Shown here piece after piece: positions 50,504 through 60,864 of a DNA stretch of 64,000 nt (the first letter of the stretch is position 1; each line of letters starts with the position of its first letter). The notes beneath the pieces were generated by a model, which saw nothing but the letters and a program-made list of their open reading frames with translations, made no database searches and was not told where the DNA came from. The stretch is from Bradyrhizobium lablabi (GTDB taxonomy: Bacteria; Pseudomonadota; Alphaproteobacteria; Rhizobiales; Xanthobacteraceae). The translations under genes and the position numbers were made by a program. The stretch covers positions 4,526,001-4,590,000 of the forward strand of contig NZ_LT670844.1 of the NCBI RefSeq assembly GCF_900141755.1, given 5' to 3'.

Positions 50504-52159
50504 TTGCTCGCGGATACCGCTGCAAAAGTCGAAAATCGCCGTGCAATTGCGCCAGAGTCAAAAATAGAATACGCTGAGGAAAAGCGTAGGTGTTCCGGTT
50601 TGCGAACATTTGCTACCAAGCAATCGCTTAGCCTAAAGCCTTCCTCGGAACTCACCGTGCGAAGTACGCTCAGCGCCGGGTTTTCGCTGCCGGCGCAGCG
50701 GCGGCAAACAAGCTCGGAGATCGCATCATTGGAAGTTGAGGCGGATGCGGTTGCCGACCGCCTCTCCATGCCGGCCAATAGGTTGGGATCAGTGCAGCCG
50801 GCGTTCGGCCAGAGCGGCGCGCCAGCAGTTCCCAACGTGGTGAAGGCTGCGCTGCTTGAAAACGCGCAGCCGCTGGATGCGAGCACCCGATCGTTCTTTC
50901 AGCCGCGCTTCGGTTATGATTTTAGCCGTGTGCGCCTACACAGCGGTGAGGCCGCCGCCGAATCGGCGCGCTTGCTCGATGCGCGCGCCTATACCGTCGG
51001 TGAACACGTGGTGCTCGGCAGTCCGCTCGACACGCCCGGGGCATTCTCTAGCAGGCGCCTGCTCGCCCATGAACTGGCGCATGTCGTGCAGCAAGGTGGC
51101 GGCATGCCGCTGCCGGGACGGGCGCCACACGGACCTTCGCAAATCGCGGTTCCCGCCCACGTGGCACGACAGTCTCTCGCACCAGGCGGGTCGACGGCCT
51201 CGAGTGCGCGCGATGACTTTCTCCGCGCAGTTGATCGGGGCGACGCCGTCGGGATCGAGAGCGCGCTGGCGCGTTTGACGGAACAGGAGCGCGGGGCGAT
51301 TTCGGCCAACCCGCAAGCGCTAGCTACCCTCGATCGGAAATTGCCGGCGGTTACCCGTTTGCTCGTGCGCATGAAACTGCAGTTCGGCCAGGATCTGCCG
51401 GCAGACGTCCGCGCGCTCGTGAGCGCCGCAGAGGACGGCGATGCGGATCGCGTCGTCACGGTATTGCGAGCCAACGTCCGGCTGAGGGATCCAAAGGATG
51501 TTCCCGGCTTGCGAGCGATGCTGTTATCGGTTTTCGCGACCGATGCGCGGAAGCAAGCGGCGGTGGCGAATGCGTACGTGTTGACAAAGGATGAAATGCT
51601 GGCCTACGCGCGACAGTCGCCGCATCTCGTTGAACAAGAGGCGCAAGCAAAGAGAACACTGATGAGTGCGCAAGGCCGCGACTTGAACTTGGTCGCCGAT
51701 ACAAATCCGGGCCAGACGCAGACGAATTCGCCTTCGGGCACGATCATCGTGTCCGCGCCCGGTGGGCGGGAAGACTTCGCCTTGAAGTACTCTCACGAGT
51801 TGTCCAACCTCCGCCGAGACCTCTTGACGAGAGATGCACAAGGACGAGGCGGATCTCCCAAGCCCGACCAGTACAGATCCGGCGACGCCTACGCGGATGC
51901 CATTCTTCAATGGGAGGCGGAGAGTGTGGTCGATCGTGCGATCGTCGGCGCTGAACTCGGCAGTCACGAGGGATGGATATCCGATCTCGGGAGGGACTTC
52001 AAAGCCGGGAAGATTTCCAAGGCCGATATGCTCAAGCGAGTGGTCGCCGCGTTAGGGCAGTTCACTTCAGTCGGTGAGGATAACCGCCAAAGACCAGCCA
52101 GGCAGAATTACAAGCTACAGTGGGAACGCTGGGCCGCGCTCGCACAGCCCAGACACTGA
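50504..52159 (+). CDS. DUF4157 protein with unassigned C-terminal domain
   Basis: Up to 551 aa; the start is uncertain (TTG at 50504, the first ATG is only at 50768). The DUF4157 domain at about 120-205 is clear: STRSFFQPRFGYDFSRVRLH, RAYTVGEHVVLG and the zinc-metalloprotease-like LLAHELAHVVQQ. About 350 further residues follow: a helical part (about 230-400), and a terminal domain with SHELSNLRRDLLTRDAQGRG and HEGWISDLGRDFKAGKISKA. DUF4157 domains lead cargo of extracellular contractile injection systems and polymorphic-toxin-like proteins, so the C-terminus may be a toxin. No injection-system genes are present. Confidence 0.8.
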   Translation: MLADTAAKVENRRAIAPESKIEYAEEKRRCSGLRTFATKQSLSLKPSSELTVRSTLSAGFSLPAQRRQTSSEIASLEVEADAVADRLSMPANRLGSVQPAFGQSGAPAVPNVVKAALLENAQPLDASTRSFFQPRFGYDFSRVRLHSGEAAAESARLLDARAYTVGEHVVLGSPLDTPGAFSSRRLLAHELAHVVQQGGGMPLPGRAPHGPSQIAVPAHVARQSLAPGGSTASSARDDFLRAVDRGDAVGIESALARLTEQERGAISANPQALATLDRKLPAVTRLLVRMKLQFGQDLPADVRALVSAAEDGDADRVVTVLRANVRLRDPKDVPGLRAMLLSVFATDARKQAAVANAYVLTKDEMLAYARQSPHLVEQEAQAKRTLMSAQGRDLNLVADTNPGQTQTNSPSGTIIVSAPGGREDFALKYSHELSNLRRDLLTRDAQGRGGSPKPDQYRSGDAYADAILQWEAESVVDRAIVGAELGSHEGWISDLGRDFKAGKISKADMLKRVVAALGQFTSVGEDNRQRPARQNYKLQWERWAALAQPRH

Positions 52160-52343
52160 ACCGCAAGACCAATAGTTGAGCGGGTTTCAGACGATCCGAG
52201 GGGCTGCGACCAGGAATAACAAGACGTTCGTCCTGCCCTTTTTACCTCCAGATAGCGGGAAAACATGCGTGGACGACGCGGCGACGGTGCGGGCAGGTCG
52301 ATGTACCAGAATTGTTGCTCCCGCTCATTCGAAGGCGGCGTAA

Positions 52344-53792
52344 ATGGCAGTTCCCGCTCCCTCGCGTAGCCGTGTCCGTTTCGCGGTTGCACTACTTTCG
52401 GCGCTCTCTGCGTTTCATGCCGTCGCGCATGCGGCGTCGCCGGAGCTCGACAGAGTAACTCTCAGCGAGTCGACGATTACGTGGAGCACCGTCAAGTACG
52501 CGACCTCAGCGGACAACGGATTCGTCAGCGGGTCGCTCGACAGAAAGACCATCGTCGATCGCACGTTTCGGACCCACGTGCTCGAGAATCGTTATCTCAA
52601 GGTAACGCTCGTGCCCGAATTTGGCGGGCGCATTCTTTCCATCATCTACAAGCCGACCGGCCACGAACAACTTTATCGCACCGAAGTGGGCGTGCCTTAC
52701 GGGATCAAGCGCGACACTTTTTATTACAACTGGCTGATGGTGTATGGCGGCATCTTCCCCACCTTCCCGGATCCCGAGCACGGCAGGACGTGGCTGAAGC
52801 CGTGGGATTTCAAGGTGGTGAAAGAGAGTGCCGGCGAAGTGACGGTATCGATGTCGCTTAAGGACAATTTCGAGTATTCCGCGGCACCGCGGAAGTTCAG
52901 GGGAGGCTCGACCGGCATCGAAGCGACTTACTATGTCACGCTGAAAGCCGATCGCGCAGCGCTCGACGCGCGCGTGGTGCTGAAAAATCCGCAACCCAAG
53001 GCGCTTCAATACGAGTACTGGACGTGCACGACGCTCGCGCCGGGATCGGACCCGAAAAATCCTAAAACGACCGGCGGCGCCGAAATCATCGCGCCGATTA
53101 AGGCCTACAGCACGCCCGACTGGTCGAGCAATCTATCCAACGGCGACGAGAGCTTAGGGCCAGGCAAGAGCCGTTTCGAAAAACTGCGCTACTTCAAGAA
53201 CTGGCCGACGATGGGCATCGCCTACGCTGCGCCCGATATGGGGAGCGGGAATTTCTGGGGCGTGATCAACCACGACAACGAAGAGGGGATCATTCGCATC
53301 GCCGACAATACGGTCACGCCGGGCTTGAAAATGTGGACGTGGGGATTTCCGTCGTTTACGAATGAAACTGACCCACGCAAAGACCCGAACGAGCAGCAGC
53401 CTTACGTCGAATTGTGGGCGGGCGTGTCGGACCAGTTTTTCCACAGCGCTGAGTTTCCCGCTCTCGGCCAAATGTCTATACCGGAAACCTACAGCCCGAC
53501 CGTCGGCATGAACAACGTGACGCATGCGAACGAGACCATCCTGATCAGTCTCTCGGCCGAGGCGTCCGCGGTTACCCTTCAGTTCTTCAGCATCGAACCG
53601 GCCACGCCGTTGCGCGTAATTTTGAAACGCGGCGACGCGGTATTGTTCGACGAGGCCGTGAAAGCCGACCCGAAAAACGGAAATCGCATTTCCGCGACGA
53701 TTCCTGAAGGCCACAGCGGCGAACAAATACAGCTGACGATCAGGACCGCGGAAGGCAAAGAGCTGATCGCGGCCGAGACAAAAATAAAATGA
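52344..53792 (+). CDS. DUF5107 exported protein, sugar-mutarotase-like
   Basis: A 482-aa protein with a signal peptide (AVAHAASPE). The core at about 70-330 has TFRTHVLENRYLKVTLVPEF and GGRILSIIYKPTGHEQLY, the DUF5107 start, and fits a galactose-mutarotase supersandwich; GVINHDNEEGIIRIADN and TYSPTVGMNNVTHANETILI follow. The C-terminal 100 residues look like a beta-sandwich. It probably binds or processes carbohydrate in the periplasm. A run of CGGCG precedes the ATG. Confidence 0.85.
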   Translation: MAVPAPSRSRVRFAVALLSALSAFHAVAHAASPELDRVTLSESTITWSTVKYATSADNGFVSGSLDRKTIVDRTFRTHVLENRYLKVTLVPEFGGRILSIIYKPTGHEQLYRTEVGVPYGIKRDTFYYNWLMVYGGIFPTFPDPEHGRTWLKPWDFKVVKESAGEVTVSMSLKDNFEYSAAPRKFRGGSTGIEATYYVTLKADRAALDARVVLKNPQPKALQYEYWTCTTLAPGSDPKNPKTTGGAEIIAPIKAYSTPDWSSNLSNGDESLGPGKSRFEKLRYFKNWPTMGIAYAAPDMGSGNFWGVINHDNEEGIIRIADNTVTPGLKMWTWGFPSFTNETDPRKDPNEQQPYVELWAGVSDQFFHSAEFPALGQMSIPETYSPTVGMNNVTHANETILISLSAEASAVTLQFFSIEPATPLRVILKRGDAVLFDEAVKADPKNGNRISATIPEGHSGEQIQLTIRTAEGKELIAAETKIK

Positions 53793-53909
53793 ACTTCTTG
53801 CCGACCGCCAACACGGGCTGGGTTGATGGCCCTTCTCGCGAGGGGCAACGCAATGAATGCTCGGAGGGGGTTTTCACGGCGCGCATCTGCCAGTCCGCCA
53901 CGCGGCGCC

Positions 53910-55133
53910 TCACCGCGTCGGAAGGACAAGGATCTGGCCGGGATAAATCCGGTTGGGATTGCGGATCTGCTCCCGGTTCGCCTTGTAAATGACGGCGTAG
54001 CGCGGTCCCGCGCCGTAGGTGAGGCGGCTGATGCGCCAGAGGCTGTCGCCGCGGGAGACGGTGGTGGTCGCGATCTTCGGCACGACCACGGCGGATGGCG
54101 AGGCTCTGTTTGGCGAAACGGTGTCTTGCGGAACGGTGGACGCCGCGGCCGCCAGTTGGGGCTGCTGTGCCGCGGCAGTGCCCGGCCGCTTGGACGCTGC
54201 GGCCTGCGCCGGCACGGACGCGGTGACCATCGTGTCGGGAACGTTGAACGGCACTTCCGCGCGTGCGCGGACCGCGCCGGAATTCGGCTCCAGCTCGTCC
54301 AGCCTGACATGGTAGTTGCCGGGCGCGACGCCCTCATTGATCGTGAGCGCAAAATGTTCATCTGCGCCGGCCGTTACCGAAGCAACAAAACTGTCGTTGA
54401 GGTAAAGCCTGACCGTGGCGCCGGGGCGCGCGCGCCCCGTCACATGGAACTTGCCGCCCGGTTCGGTCTCGACCGTCTCCACGACCACTGCGCCGGCCAG
54501 CGGCTTTGGCGCGGCCGGTTGCGACAGCACGGCGGTGGGTTTGCCCGGCGTCATCAGCGCCACGACCGGCCGGTCGCTCGGATTCGGACCAGGCTCGAGC
54601 GCCACCGCCACGCTCTGTTTGGACGTGACCTGCTTGCCGTCCGGCTGCTTGGCGCGCAACGTCAGGTCATAAGTGCCTGGGGGGAGCCGTGGCGGCACCA
54701 TGACGAATTGTCCGGATTGATCCGCAACCGCGTGATCCTGCAGCTCCCCGTTGCGTAGCAGTTCCACCGTTGCGCCGGGCGCCGCCCGGCCCGCGATGAC
54801 CGCTTCGCCGGTCGGCTCGATGCGGGCAACGTCGAACGTCGGCACGCCATCTTCGCTGTCCGGCCGTGGGGGCGATCCGGCCAGCGCGTCCGCCACTGCG
54901 TTTGTTTCCGTTTGCGCCGCTGCCAGTGCGGCCGGATCTTGATCTCGCGCGCCCGATGCCGGCTTTGAGGCCGCCGCCGGGGCAGTTGCGGCTCTGGTCT
55001 CGACCGCCGGCTCGCGGCGGACGTACGGGATGGCGAAGACAAGCGCGACGCCGCCGGCCGCGGCAAGTGCGATGAACGGCACGACCATTCGGCTCATCCA
55101 AGTACCAGTCGTGATGTTCGTCGTGGCAGTCAT
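53910..55133 (-). CDS. LysM-domain protein with Ig-like repeats
   Basis: About 407 aa from the ATG at 55133. One N-terminal membrane helix (VVPFIALAAAGGVALVFAIP at about 16-35), a Pro/Ala-rich linker, two Ig-like repeats (RIEPTGEAVIAGRAAPGATV and VETEPGGKFHVTGRARPGAT), and a C-terminal LysM domain (SRGDSLWRISRLTYGAGPRY to NPNRIYPGQILVLP). LysM binds peptidoglycan. This architecture is common in Bradyrhizobiaceae. Upstream in-frame sequence to 55304 has no signal or ribosome site and is left out. Confidence 0.88.
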   Translation of the reverse strand: MTATTNITTGTWMSRMVVPFIALAAAGGVALVFAIPYVRREPAVETRAATAPAAASKPASGARDQDPAALAAAQTETNAVADALAGSPPRPDSEDGVPTFDVARIEPTGEAVIAGRAAPGATVELLRNGELQDHAVADQSGQFVMVPPRLPPGTYDLTLRAKQPDGKQVTSKQSVAVALEPGPNPSDRPVVALMTPGKPTAVLSQPAAPKPLAGAVVVETVETEPGGKFHVTGRARPGATVRLYLNDSFVASVTAGADEHFALTINEGVAPGNYHVRLDELEPNSGAVRARAEVPFNVPDTMVTASVPAQAAASKRPGTAAAQQPQLAAAASTVPQDTVSPNRASPSAVVVPKIATTTVSRGDSLWRISRLTYGAGPRYAVIYKANREQIRNPNRIYPGQILVLPTR

Positions 55134-55493
55134 GATGTTCGTCCGTCGCCCGGATCGCAGGCCCGCCAGCATTATACAGAATTTTCCGGCGAAGCGGTAC
55201 CGATTACGCCAAGGCGCCGCCGCGCTGGAAGGGGTAAGCGACAGCGCGCGTTGAGTGCCGCGTCGATGAATAATTTGCGTCACTGCGCCAAACCGGCGAA
55301 TCACGGTCTTATCTCGGCGCCCGCCCTATTTTCGCCGTCGCGCCTCTGGAAAAGCAACTTTTAAGTCTGGCCGATCGATCTGGTTCCCCGGTCTGCGTTC
55401 AGTCCGCAGCGGCCGCGTCGGCGCCTCCGGACCGCAGCGGGTTTTGTCTTAGTGCTGAGCATTTCGGGACACTCATTTTAGAAAGCAAGCTTC
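55134..55493. other. Divergent promoter region
   Basis: About 360 bases between the LysM gene (minus) and the coiled-coil gene (plus). I see no repeats, no RNA gene and no FixK-like box. Confidence 0.4.
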
Positions 55494-56516
55494 ATGACCG
55501 ACCCTTCGATGACGCCCGAGTCTCCGGATGTTGCGGACACGATCGGCTTTCTGCGCCGCTTTGCCGGCATGATGTCGACCGGGAACAATGCGACCTATCT
55601 GCACCGCGCCGCCGAGCTGCTCGAAACCTTGACCGCGCGGGTGATCGCGGCCGCGGATGAAGAGGAGGTCTCGCGCTACAAATATGAAACGGCGACCCAT
55701 CAGGTCGAATTGCTCGAAGCCGAATGCGAAGCGCTCAAGCATGACATCGAAGGTCATCTGAATGTCACATCCACCGTCCTGACCGAGCGCGATGCGGCGA
55801 GGGAAGCGCTTGAGGCGCGGGAAACCGAGCTTGCCGAACTTCGCGCCGCCTCCGACCGCGAGCGCGAGACGCTCAAGGCAACGCTGGACGCGCGCGACGA
55901 AGAACTGGACCGGCTGCGCGCGGCGCTGGCCCGCGAACAGGAAGATAGCGCGGCGAAACTGAAGACACGGGACGCGGAGATGGCTGAACTTCGCACTTCC
56001 TCCGAGCGCGAACGCAGCGAGCTTCAGGTCCAGCTCAAGGTGCAGGGCGATGAACTTTCCGCGCTCAGAATTGTGTTCGAGCGCGAGCGCGACGCGCTAA
56101 AGGAGAAGGTCACCTCGCTGGAGGCCAAGCGCGCGGAGCTTCGCGCCGCGTTCGACCGGATCAGCGATCTCAGGCATCAAGCAATCGAGCCCCAAGGCGA
56201 CGCTGCTGTTTCCGGACCGAAGGAGATCGACGCGCATGCGGACCCGGTTGCCCCGCAGCCGGGCGGCCGGGATCCTGCCGTCGGAGAAACCGACGCCGTG
56301 GTGCCGAAATCGACGCTGCGTCAGGCCCGCGCCCAGTTCGAATACCTCGCCAGGCAATTCGTCCCGCTCGGCGATATCGCCTCGCAGGTGATGTGCGAGC
56401 TCGGGGCCTACAACATGGACCTCGCTCTGGTCGCCGGCCAGAAGTCGGCCCATCTGCCGGTCGGCGATGTCGCGCGGAGTATTCTCGCGCCGGCGGGTTC
56501 GGCGGGGAGGATGTGA
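55494..56516 (+). CDS. Coiled-coil protein, unknown
   Basis: A 340-aa soluble protein. The N-terminal 50 residues (TIGFLRRFAGMMSTGNNATY) look like a small helical domain. Residues about 60-225 are a continuous coiled coil with Glu/Arg/Ala heptads (ARETELAELRAASDRERETL). The last 60 residues form a second helical domain (LRQARAQFEYLARQFVPLGD, then VMCELGAYNMDLALVAGQ). Function unknown; structural or polar scaffold roles are typical for such proteins. Confidence 0.75.
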   Translation: MTDPSMTPESPDVADTIGFLRRFAGMMSTGNNATYLHRAAELLETLTARVIAAADEEEVSRYKYETATHQVELLEAECEALKHDIEGHLNVTSTVLTERDAAREALEARETELAELRAASDRERETLKATLDARDEELDRLRAALAREQEDSAAKLKTRDAEMAELRTSSERERSELQVQLKVQGDELSALRIVFERERDALKEKVTSLEAKRAELRAAFDRISDLRHQAIEPQGDAAVSGPKEIDAHADPVAPQPGGRDPAVGETDAVVPKSTLRQARAQFEYLARQFVPLGDIASQVMCELGAYNMDLALVAGQKSAHLPVGDVARSILAPAGSAGRM

Positions 56517-56523
56517 GGCGTTT

Positions 56524-56670
56524 CACCTCTCCCCGCTTGCGGGGAGAGGTCGGATTGCGCAGCAATCCGGGTGAGGGGGAGCTTCCCCACACGTTATGCT
56601 TCCGTGTTCGCGGATAGAGCCCCTCACCCCCGACCCTCTCCCCGCAAAGAGCGGGGCGAGGGAGAAGAGC
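56524..56670. repeat. Palindromic intergenic repeats (CCTCTCCCCGC type)
   Basis: CCTCTCCCCGC-ttgc-GGGGAGAGG at 56525-56549, then GGTGAGGGGG, and an inverted partner with CCCCTCACCCCCGACCCTCT at 56619-56638 and CCCCGC...GCGGGG. It fills the gap between the coiled-coil gene and recQ (convergent). Confidence 0.75.
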
Positions 56671-56697
56671 CTTGACGCCGCTCCCTTCAACCCAACC

Positions 56698-58560
56698 TCA
56701 CGCCCCCGCCGCCTTTACCAGCGCCAGCAGCTTCGCCCCGTAATGCTCGAGCTTCTTGTCGCCGATGCCGGCGATGCCGCGCAACGCTGAAAGCGTTCCC
56801 GGGCGCACCGCGGCGATGCCGTCGATGGTGGAATCGTGCAGCACCACATAGGCCGGGACGCCGTGCTGGCGCGCGACCTCCGAACGCCACGCCCGGAGCG
56901 CGCCGACCAGGGCCGCATCGGCGGGTTTGACGGCGCCGGCGGGGCGAGGCGCAAGATCGCCGCGGCGTGATTTCGTTCTAGAGGCGCGATTGCGGGAGGT
57001 CGGGGTTTCCTCACGCAGCATCACCGCGGTCTCGCCCTTCAACACGCCGCGCGCGCTCTCCGTGAGTTTTAGGGCGCCAAAGGCCTCGGTGTCGGGCCGA
57101 AGGTGGCCCATCGCGACGAGCTGGCGCAACGCCGCGCGCCATTGCTTTTCATTGAGTTCGCGGCCAACGCCGAACACGGATAGTTTGTCGTGCCCGAATT
57201 GCTTGACCCGCTCGGTCTCGCGGCCGACCAAGACGTCGATCAGGTGCATCGCGCCAAAACGCTGCCCGGTGCGATAGGCGCATGAAAGCAATTTTTGCGC
57301 GATGACCTTGCCGTCGCGCAAGGTCGGCGGCGACACGCAGTTGTCGCAATTGCCGCATTTTTCGCTTCCCTGCGTCTCGCCGAAATAGCCGAGCAGGCGG
57401 GTGCGGCGGCAGTTCGCGGTCTCTGCCAGCGCGACCAGCGCGTCCAGCTTGCCGATGGAAACGCGCTTGAACGCGTCCGAGCCATTGGACTCATCGATCA
57501 TTCGGCGCTGCTGCACGATATCGGAGAGGCCATAGGCCATCCAGGCGCTCGACGGCTTGCCGTCGCGCCCGGCGCGTCCGGTCTCCTGGTAATACGCCTC
57601 GATGCTCTTGGGCAGATCGAGATGCGCCACAAAACGCACATCGGGCTTGTCGATGCCCATGCCGAACGCGATCGTCGCCACGATCACGATGCCATCCTCG
57701 TTGATGAAACGATCCTGATGACGCGCGCGCGTGGCGGCATCCAACCCCGCGTGATAGGGCAGTGCCACCATGCCGGCGGCGGTCAGCGCGTCAGCGGTGT
57801 CTTCGACCTTGGCGCGCGACAGGCAATAGACGATGCCGGCATCGCCGGCATGGCGCTCGCTGATGAAGGTTTTGAGCTGCGCGGGAGCGTTCTGCTTTTC
57901 GACGATTTCATACCGGATATTCGGCCGATCAAAGCTCGCGACAAAATGCGGCGCGCCGACAAGGGCGAGCCGCTCGGCGATCTCCTTGCGGGTGAGCTCG
58001 TCGGCGGTAGCGGTCAGCGCGATCCGCGGCACGTCCGGAAAGCGCTCGGAGATCACCGACAGGCCGATATATTCGGGTCGGAAATCGTGGCCCCATTGCG
58101 ACACGCAATGCGCCTCGTCGATCGCAAACAGCGCGATCTTCGCGCGATCGAGTAGACTGAGGCAGCGCGGCGTCAACAACCGCTCTGGCGCGACGTAGAG
58201 CAGATCGAGGTCGCCGGAAATGAGCCGCGCCTCGACCGCGGCGGCTTCCTCGTAAGTGAGCGTGGAATTGAGCACTGCCGCCTTGACGCCGGCCTCCAGT
58301 AGGCCCGCGACCTGGTCGCGCATCAGCGCGATCAGGGGCGAGACCACGATGCCGCAGCCTTCGCGCAATAACGACGGCAATTGATAGCACAGCGACTTGC
58401 CGCCGCCGGTCGGCATCAGCACCAGGCAATTGCCGCCACAGCTGACATGCCTGACGATTTCCTCCTGCGCGCCGCGAAAGCCGGGCAGGCCGAACACCGA
58501 ATTCAGGACGGAAAGCGCGTCGGCGGCGATGCCGGTTTCCCCGTTGCGGGCTGAACTCAT
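56698..58560 (-). CDS. recQ: ATP-dependent DNA helicase RecQ
   Basis: About 620 aa. Walker A is [14 protein letters not shown], motif II is [22 protein letters not shown] (DEAH), motif IV/V region [17 protein letters not shown] and [20 protein letters not shown], and motif [12 protein letters not shown]. The zinc-binding Cys cluster ([19 protein letters not shown]) and the RQC region follow, with an HRDC domain at the C-terminus ([20 protein letters not shown]). 3'-5' unwinding in recombination repair. Start at ATG 58560; 58578 also open. It follows the UvrD-like gene closely on the same strand. Confidence 0.96.
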   Translation of the reverse strand: MSSARNGETGIAADALSVLNSVFGLPGFRGAQEEIVRHVSCGGNCLVLMPTGGGKSLCYQLPSLLREGCGIVVSPLIALMRDQVAGLLEAGVKAAVLNSTLTYEEAAAVEARLISGDLDLLYVAPERLLTPRCLSLLDRAKIALFAIDEAHCVSQWGHDFRPEYIGLSVISERFPDVPRIALTATADELTRKEIAERLALVGAPHFVASFDRPNIRYEIVEKQNAPAQLKTFISERHAGDAGIVYCLSRAKVEDTADALTAAGMVALPYHAGLDAATRARHQDRFINEDGIVIVATIAFGMGIDKPDVRFVAHLDLPKSIEAYYQETGRAGRDGKPSSAWMAYGLSDIVQQRRMIDESNGSDAFKRVSIGKLDALVALAETANCRRTRLLGYFGETQGSEKCGNCDNCVSPPTLRDGKVIAQKLLSCAYRTGQRFGAMHLIDVLVGRETERVKQFGHDKLSVFGVGRELNEKQWRAALRQLVAMGHLRPDTEAFGALKLTESARGVLKGETAVMLREETPTSRNRASRTKSRRGDLAPRPAGAVKPADAALVGALRAWRSEVARQHGVPAYVVLHDSTIDGIAAVRPGTLSALRGIAGIGDKKLEHYGAKLLALVKAAGA

Positions 58561-58587
58561 GGCGGACAAATTACCCATCGCAAACCC

Positions 58588-60723
58588 TCAACGCCACATC
58601 CCGCGCATCCGGGCGCCAACGTCGATCCGCGGCCCCTGGCTCGCGGCGCGTGGCGCACCGGCAGCCGCAAGCGGCCACATTGTCTTTTCGAACAGGCCGA
58701 GCAAGCGATCCGGAATAAAGCGCGTCCGTGCGGCATAGACATGACGGTCGCCGCGCGCGGGCTGGCCGTGGGTGAAGAAACGCTGCGGCACCATCAGATG
58801 CAGATCGTCCTTGGCGCGCGTCATGGCGACATAGAGCAGCCGGCGCTCCTCCTCGAGCTCAGGCGAGGTGCCGGCGCCGAGATCGGAGGGCATGCAGCCG
58901 TCGACCACGTTGAGCACGAACACCGATTTCCATTCTTGCCCCTTGGCCGAATGGATCGTCGACAGGATCAGATAGTCCTCGTCGAGCAAGGGAATGCCGG
59001 CCTGGTCGCTGGTGGCATCGGGAGGATCGAGCGTCAGTTCGGTGAGAAAACGCTGGCGCGACGGATAGCCGCTGGCGATCTGTTCGAGCTGGATCAGGTC
59101 GGCGCGCCTTGCTTCCGAATCTTCGTGGATTCGTTCCAGATGCGGCTCGTACCAGAGCCGGGCGCGTTCGAGATCGGCCGGCCAGTTTGAATGGCGGATA
59201 TCCGCAACGGCCGCGACAAAGATTTTCCAGTCGTCGCCGGCGCGGGGCGGGGACGGCGCCTCGTCAAGCGCGGCGATCGGGTCGGCGCTACCCCCGATAT
59301 GATCGAGCGCCCGCTGCGCCGAGGTGGGGCCGACGCCGGGGATCAAATGCATCAGCCGGAAGCCCGCGACGCGGTCGCGCGGATTCTCGACAAAACGCAA
59401 CAGCGCCAGCATGTCCTTGACGTGCGCGGCATCGAGAAATTTCAGGCCGCCGAACTTTACGAAGGGGATGTTGCGGCGGGTCAACTCGACTTCCAGCGGG
59501 CCGCTATGGCTGGAGGTGCGAAACAGCACCGCCTGCTGTTTCAGCAGCGCGCCGGATTCCCGGTTCTCCAGCACGCGCTCGACAATGTAGCGGGCCTGGT
59601 CGGCTTCGTCGCGCACCGAGACAAGCTGCGGCTTTGCCCCGGAGGCGCGGTCGGTCCACAGGTTCTTGGTAAAACGCTCGCGCGCCAGCTCGATCACGCC
59701 ATTGGCGGCGGAAAGAATGGCCTGCGTCGAGCGGTAGTTGCGATCGAGTGTGATGATGTTGGCCGGCGGCGTGAATTGACCGGGGAAATCGAGGATGTTG
59801 CGCACGGTGGCGGCACGGAACGAATAGATCGATTGCGCATCGTCGCCGACGACGGTGAGGCCACAGCCAGTCGGTTTTAATGCCAGCAGGATCGACGATT
59901 GCAGCCGATTGGTGTCCTGATATTCGTCGACCAGGACATGATCGAAACGGCCGCCAATGTCGCCGGCCAGCGTCGCATCGCTCATGGTCTGCGCCCAGTA
60001 CAGCAGCAGATCGTCGTAATCGAGCACGTTCTGCCGCTGTTTTGACTCGACATAGGCAGCGAATAATTCCTTCAGCTCGGCGGCCCAGCCCGAGCACCAT
60101 GGAAACGCCGACCCGAGCATCTCTTCGATCGAGGTTTCCGCGTTGACGCAGCGCGAATAGATCGAAAGGCAGGTGCCCTTGGTTGGAAACCGCTCTCTGG
60201 TCTTGGAAAATCCCTTCTCGTGCCGGATCAGATTCATGAGGTCGGCGGAATCCTCGCGGTCATGAATGGTGAACGCCGGATCGAGCCCGATCTGCTCGGC
60301 GTACTCGCGCAACAGCCGTGCGCCGATGCCGTGAAACGTGCCGGCCCAGGCCAGCGCGTCGGTCATCGCGCCGGCCTTGTCGCCCAAAATTTTCCGCGCG
60401 ATCCGCTCGACCCGCGCGCTCATCTCGGAAGCCGCGCGGCGGGAGAACGTCATCAGGAGAATCCGCCTTGGATCGGCGCCGCAGACGATCAGATGGGCCA
60501 CGCGATGGGCGAGCGTGTTGGTCTTGCCGGATCCGGCGCCGGCGATCACCAGCAGCGGCGCAAACGGACCCGCGCCCGCCGTGCCATGCTCGACGGCGCG
60601 TCGCTGTTCCGGATTGAGGCTTTCGAGATAGGCGGTTGCCGCTGGCACGGAGTGATGGTCCTCAGAGTGAAAATCAGACTCCGTGATTCCCGCTGCGCCG
60701 ACAATGGCTTCGGCCAGCCCCAC
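58588..60723 (-). CDS. UvrD/Rep-type ATP-dependent helicase
   Basis: A 711-aa superfamily 1A helicase. Q-motif region LNPEQRRAVEHG, Walker A VIAGAGSGKTNTLAHRV, motif Ia ILLMTFSRRAASEM, motif II DHVLVDEYQDTN, motif III VVGDDAQSIYSFR, motif IV LDRNYRST and motif V/VI STIHSAKGQEWKSVFVLNVVDG and RLLYVAMTRAKDDLHL are all present in order. It has a rather short C-terminus compared with UvrD and no RecB nuclease. Probable role in repair. It forms a pair with recQ (about 27 bp gap). Confidence 0.93.
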   Translation of the reverse strand: MGLAEAIVGAAGITESDFHSEDHHSVPAATAYLESLNPEQRRAVEHGTAGAGPFAPLLVIAGAGSGKTNTLAHRVAHLIVCGADPRRILLMTFSRRAASEMSARVERIARKILGDKAGAMTDALAWAGTFHGIGARLLREYAEQIGLDPAFTIHDREDSADLMNLIRHEKGFSKTRERFPTKGTCLSIYSRCVNAETSIEEMLGSAFPWCSGWAAELKELFAAYVESKQRQNVLDYDDLLLYWAQTMSDATLAGDIGGRFDHVLVDEYQDTNRLQSSILLALKPTGCGLTVVGDDAQSIYSFRAATVRNILDFPGQFTPPANIITLDRNYRSTQAILSAANGVIELARERFTKNLWTDRASGAKPQLVSVRDEADQARYIVERVLENRESGALLKQQAVLFRTSSHSGPLEVELTRRNIPFVKFGGLKFLDAAHVKDMLALLRFVENPRDRVAGFRLMHLIPGVGPTSAQRALDHIGGSADPIAALDEAPSPPRAGDDWKIFVAAVADIRHSNWPADLERARLWYEPHLERIHEDSEARRADLIQLEQIASGYPSRQRFLTELTLDPPDATSDQAGIPLLDEDYLILSTIHSAKGQEWKSVFVLNVVDGCMPSDLGAGTSPELEEERRLLYVAMTRAKDDLHLMVPQRFFTHGQPARGDRHVYAARTRFIPDRLLGLFEKTMWPLAAAGAPRAASQGPRIDVGARMRGMWR

Positions 60724-60864
60724 TTCCGAAAAGACCGCCCCGCACCGGAAAAGAATCGCGCCCGAATTGACTCTTGGCCGAATAAAATGAACAAATCAAG
60801 AACAATGCATTAGACTCCGGTTGTAAGGGGCAATAAGCTCGCCCAGCAAGGGGAGAGGCCAGCA

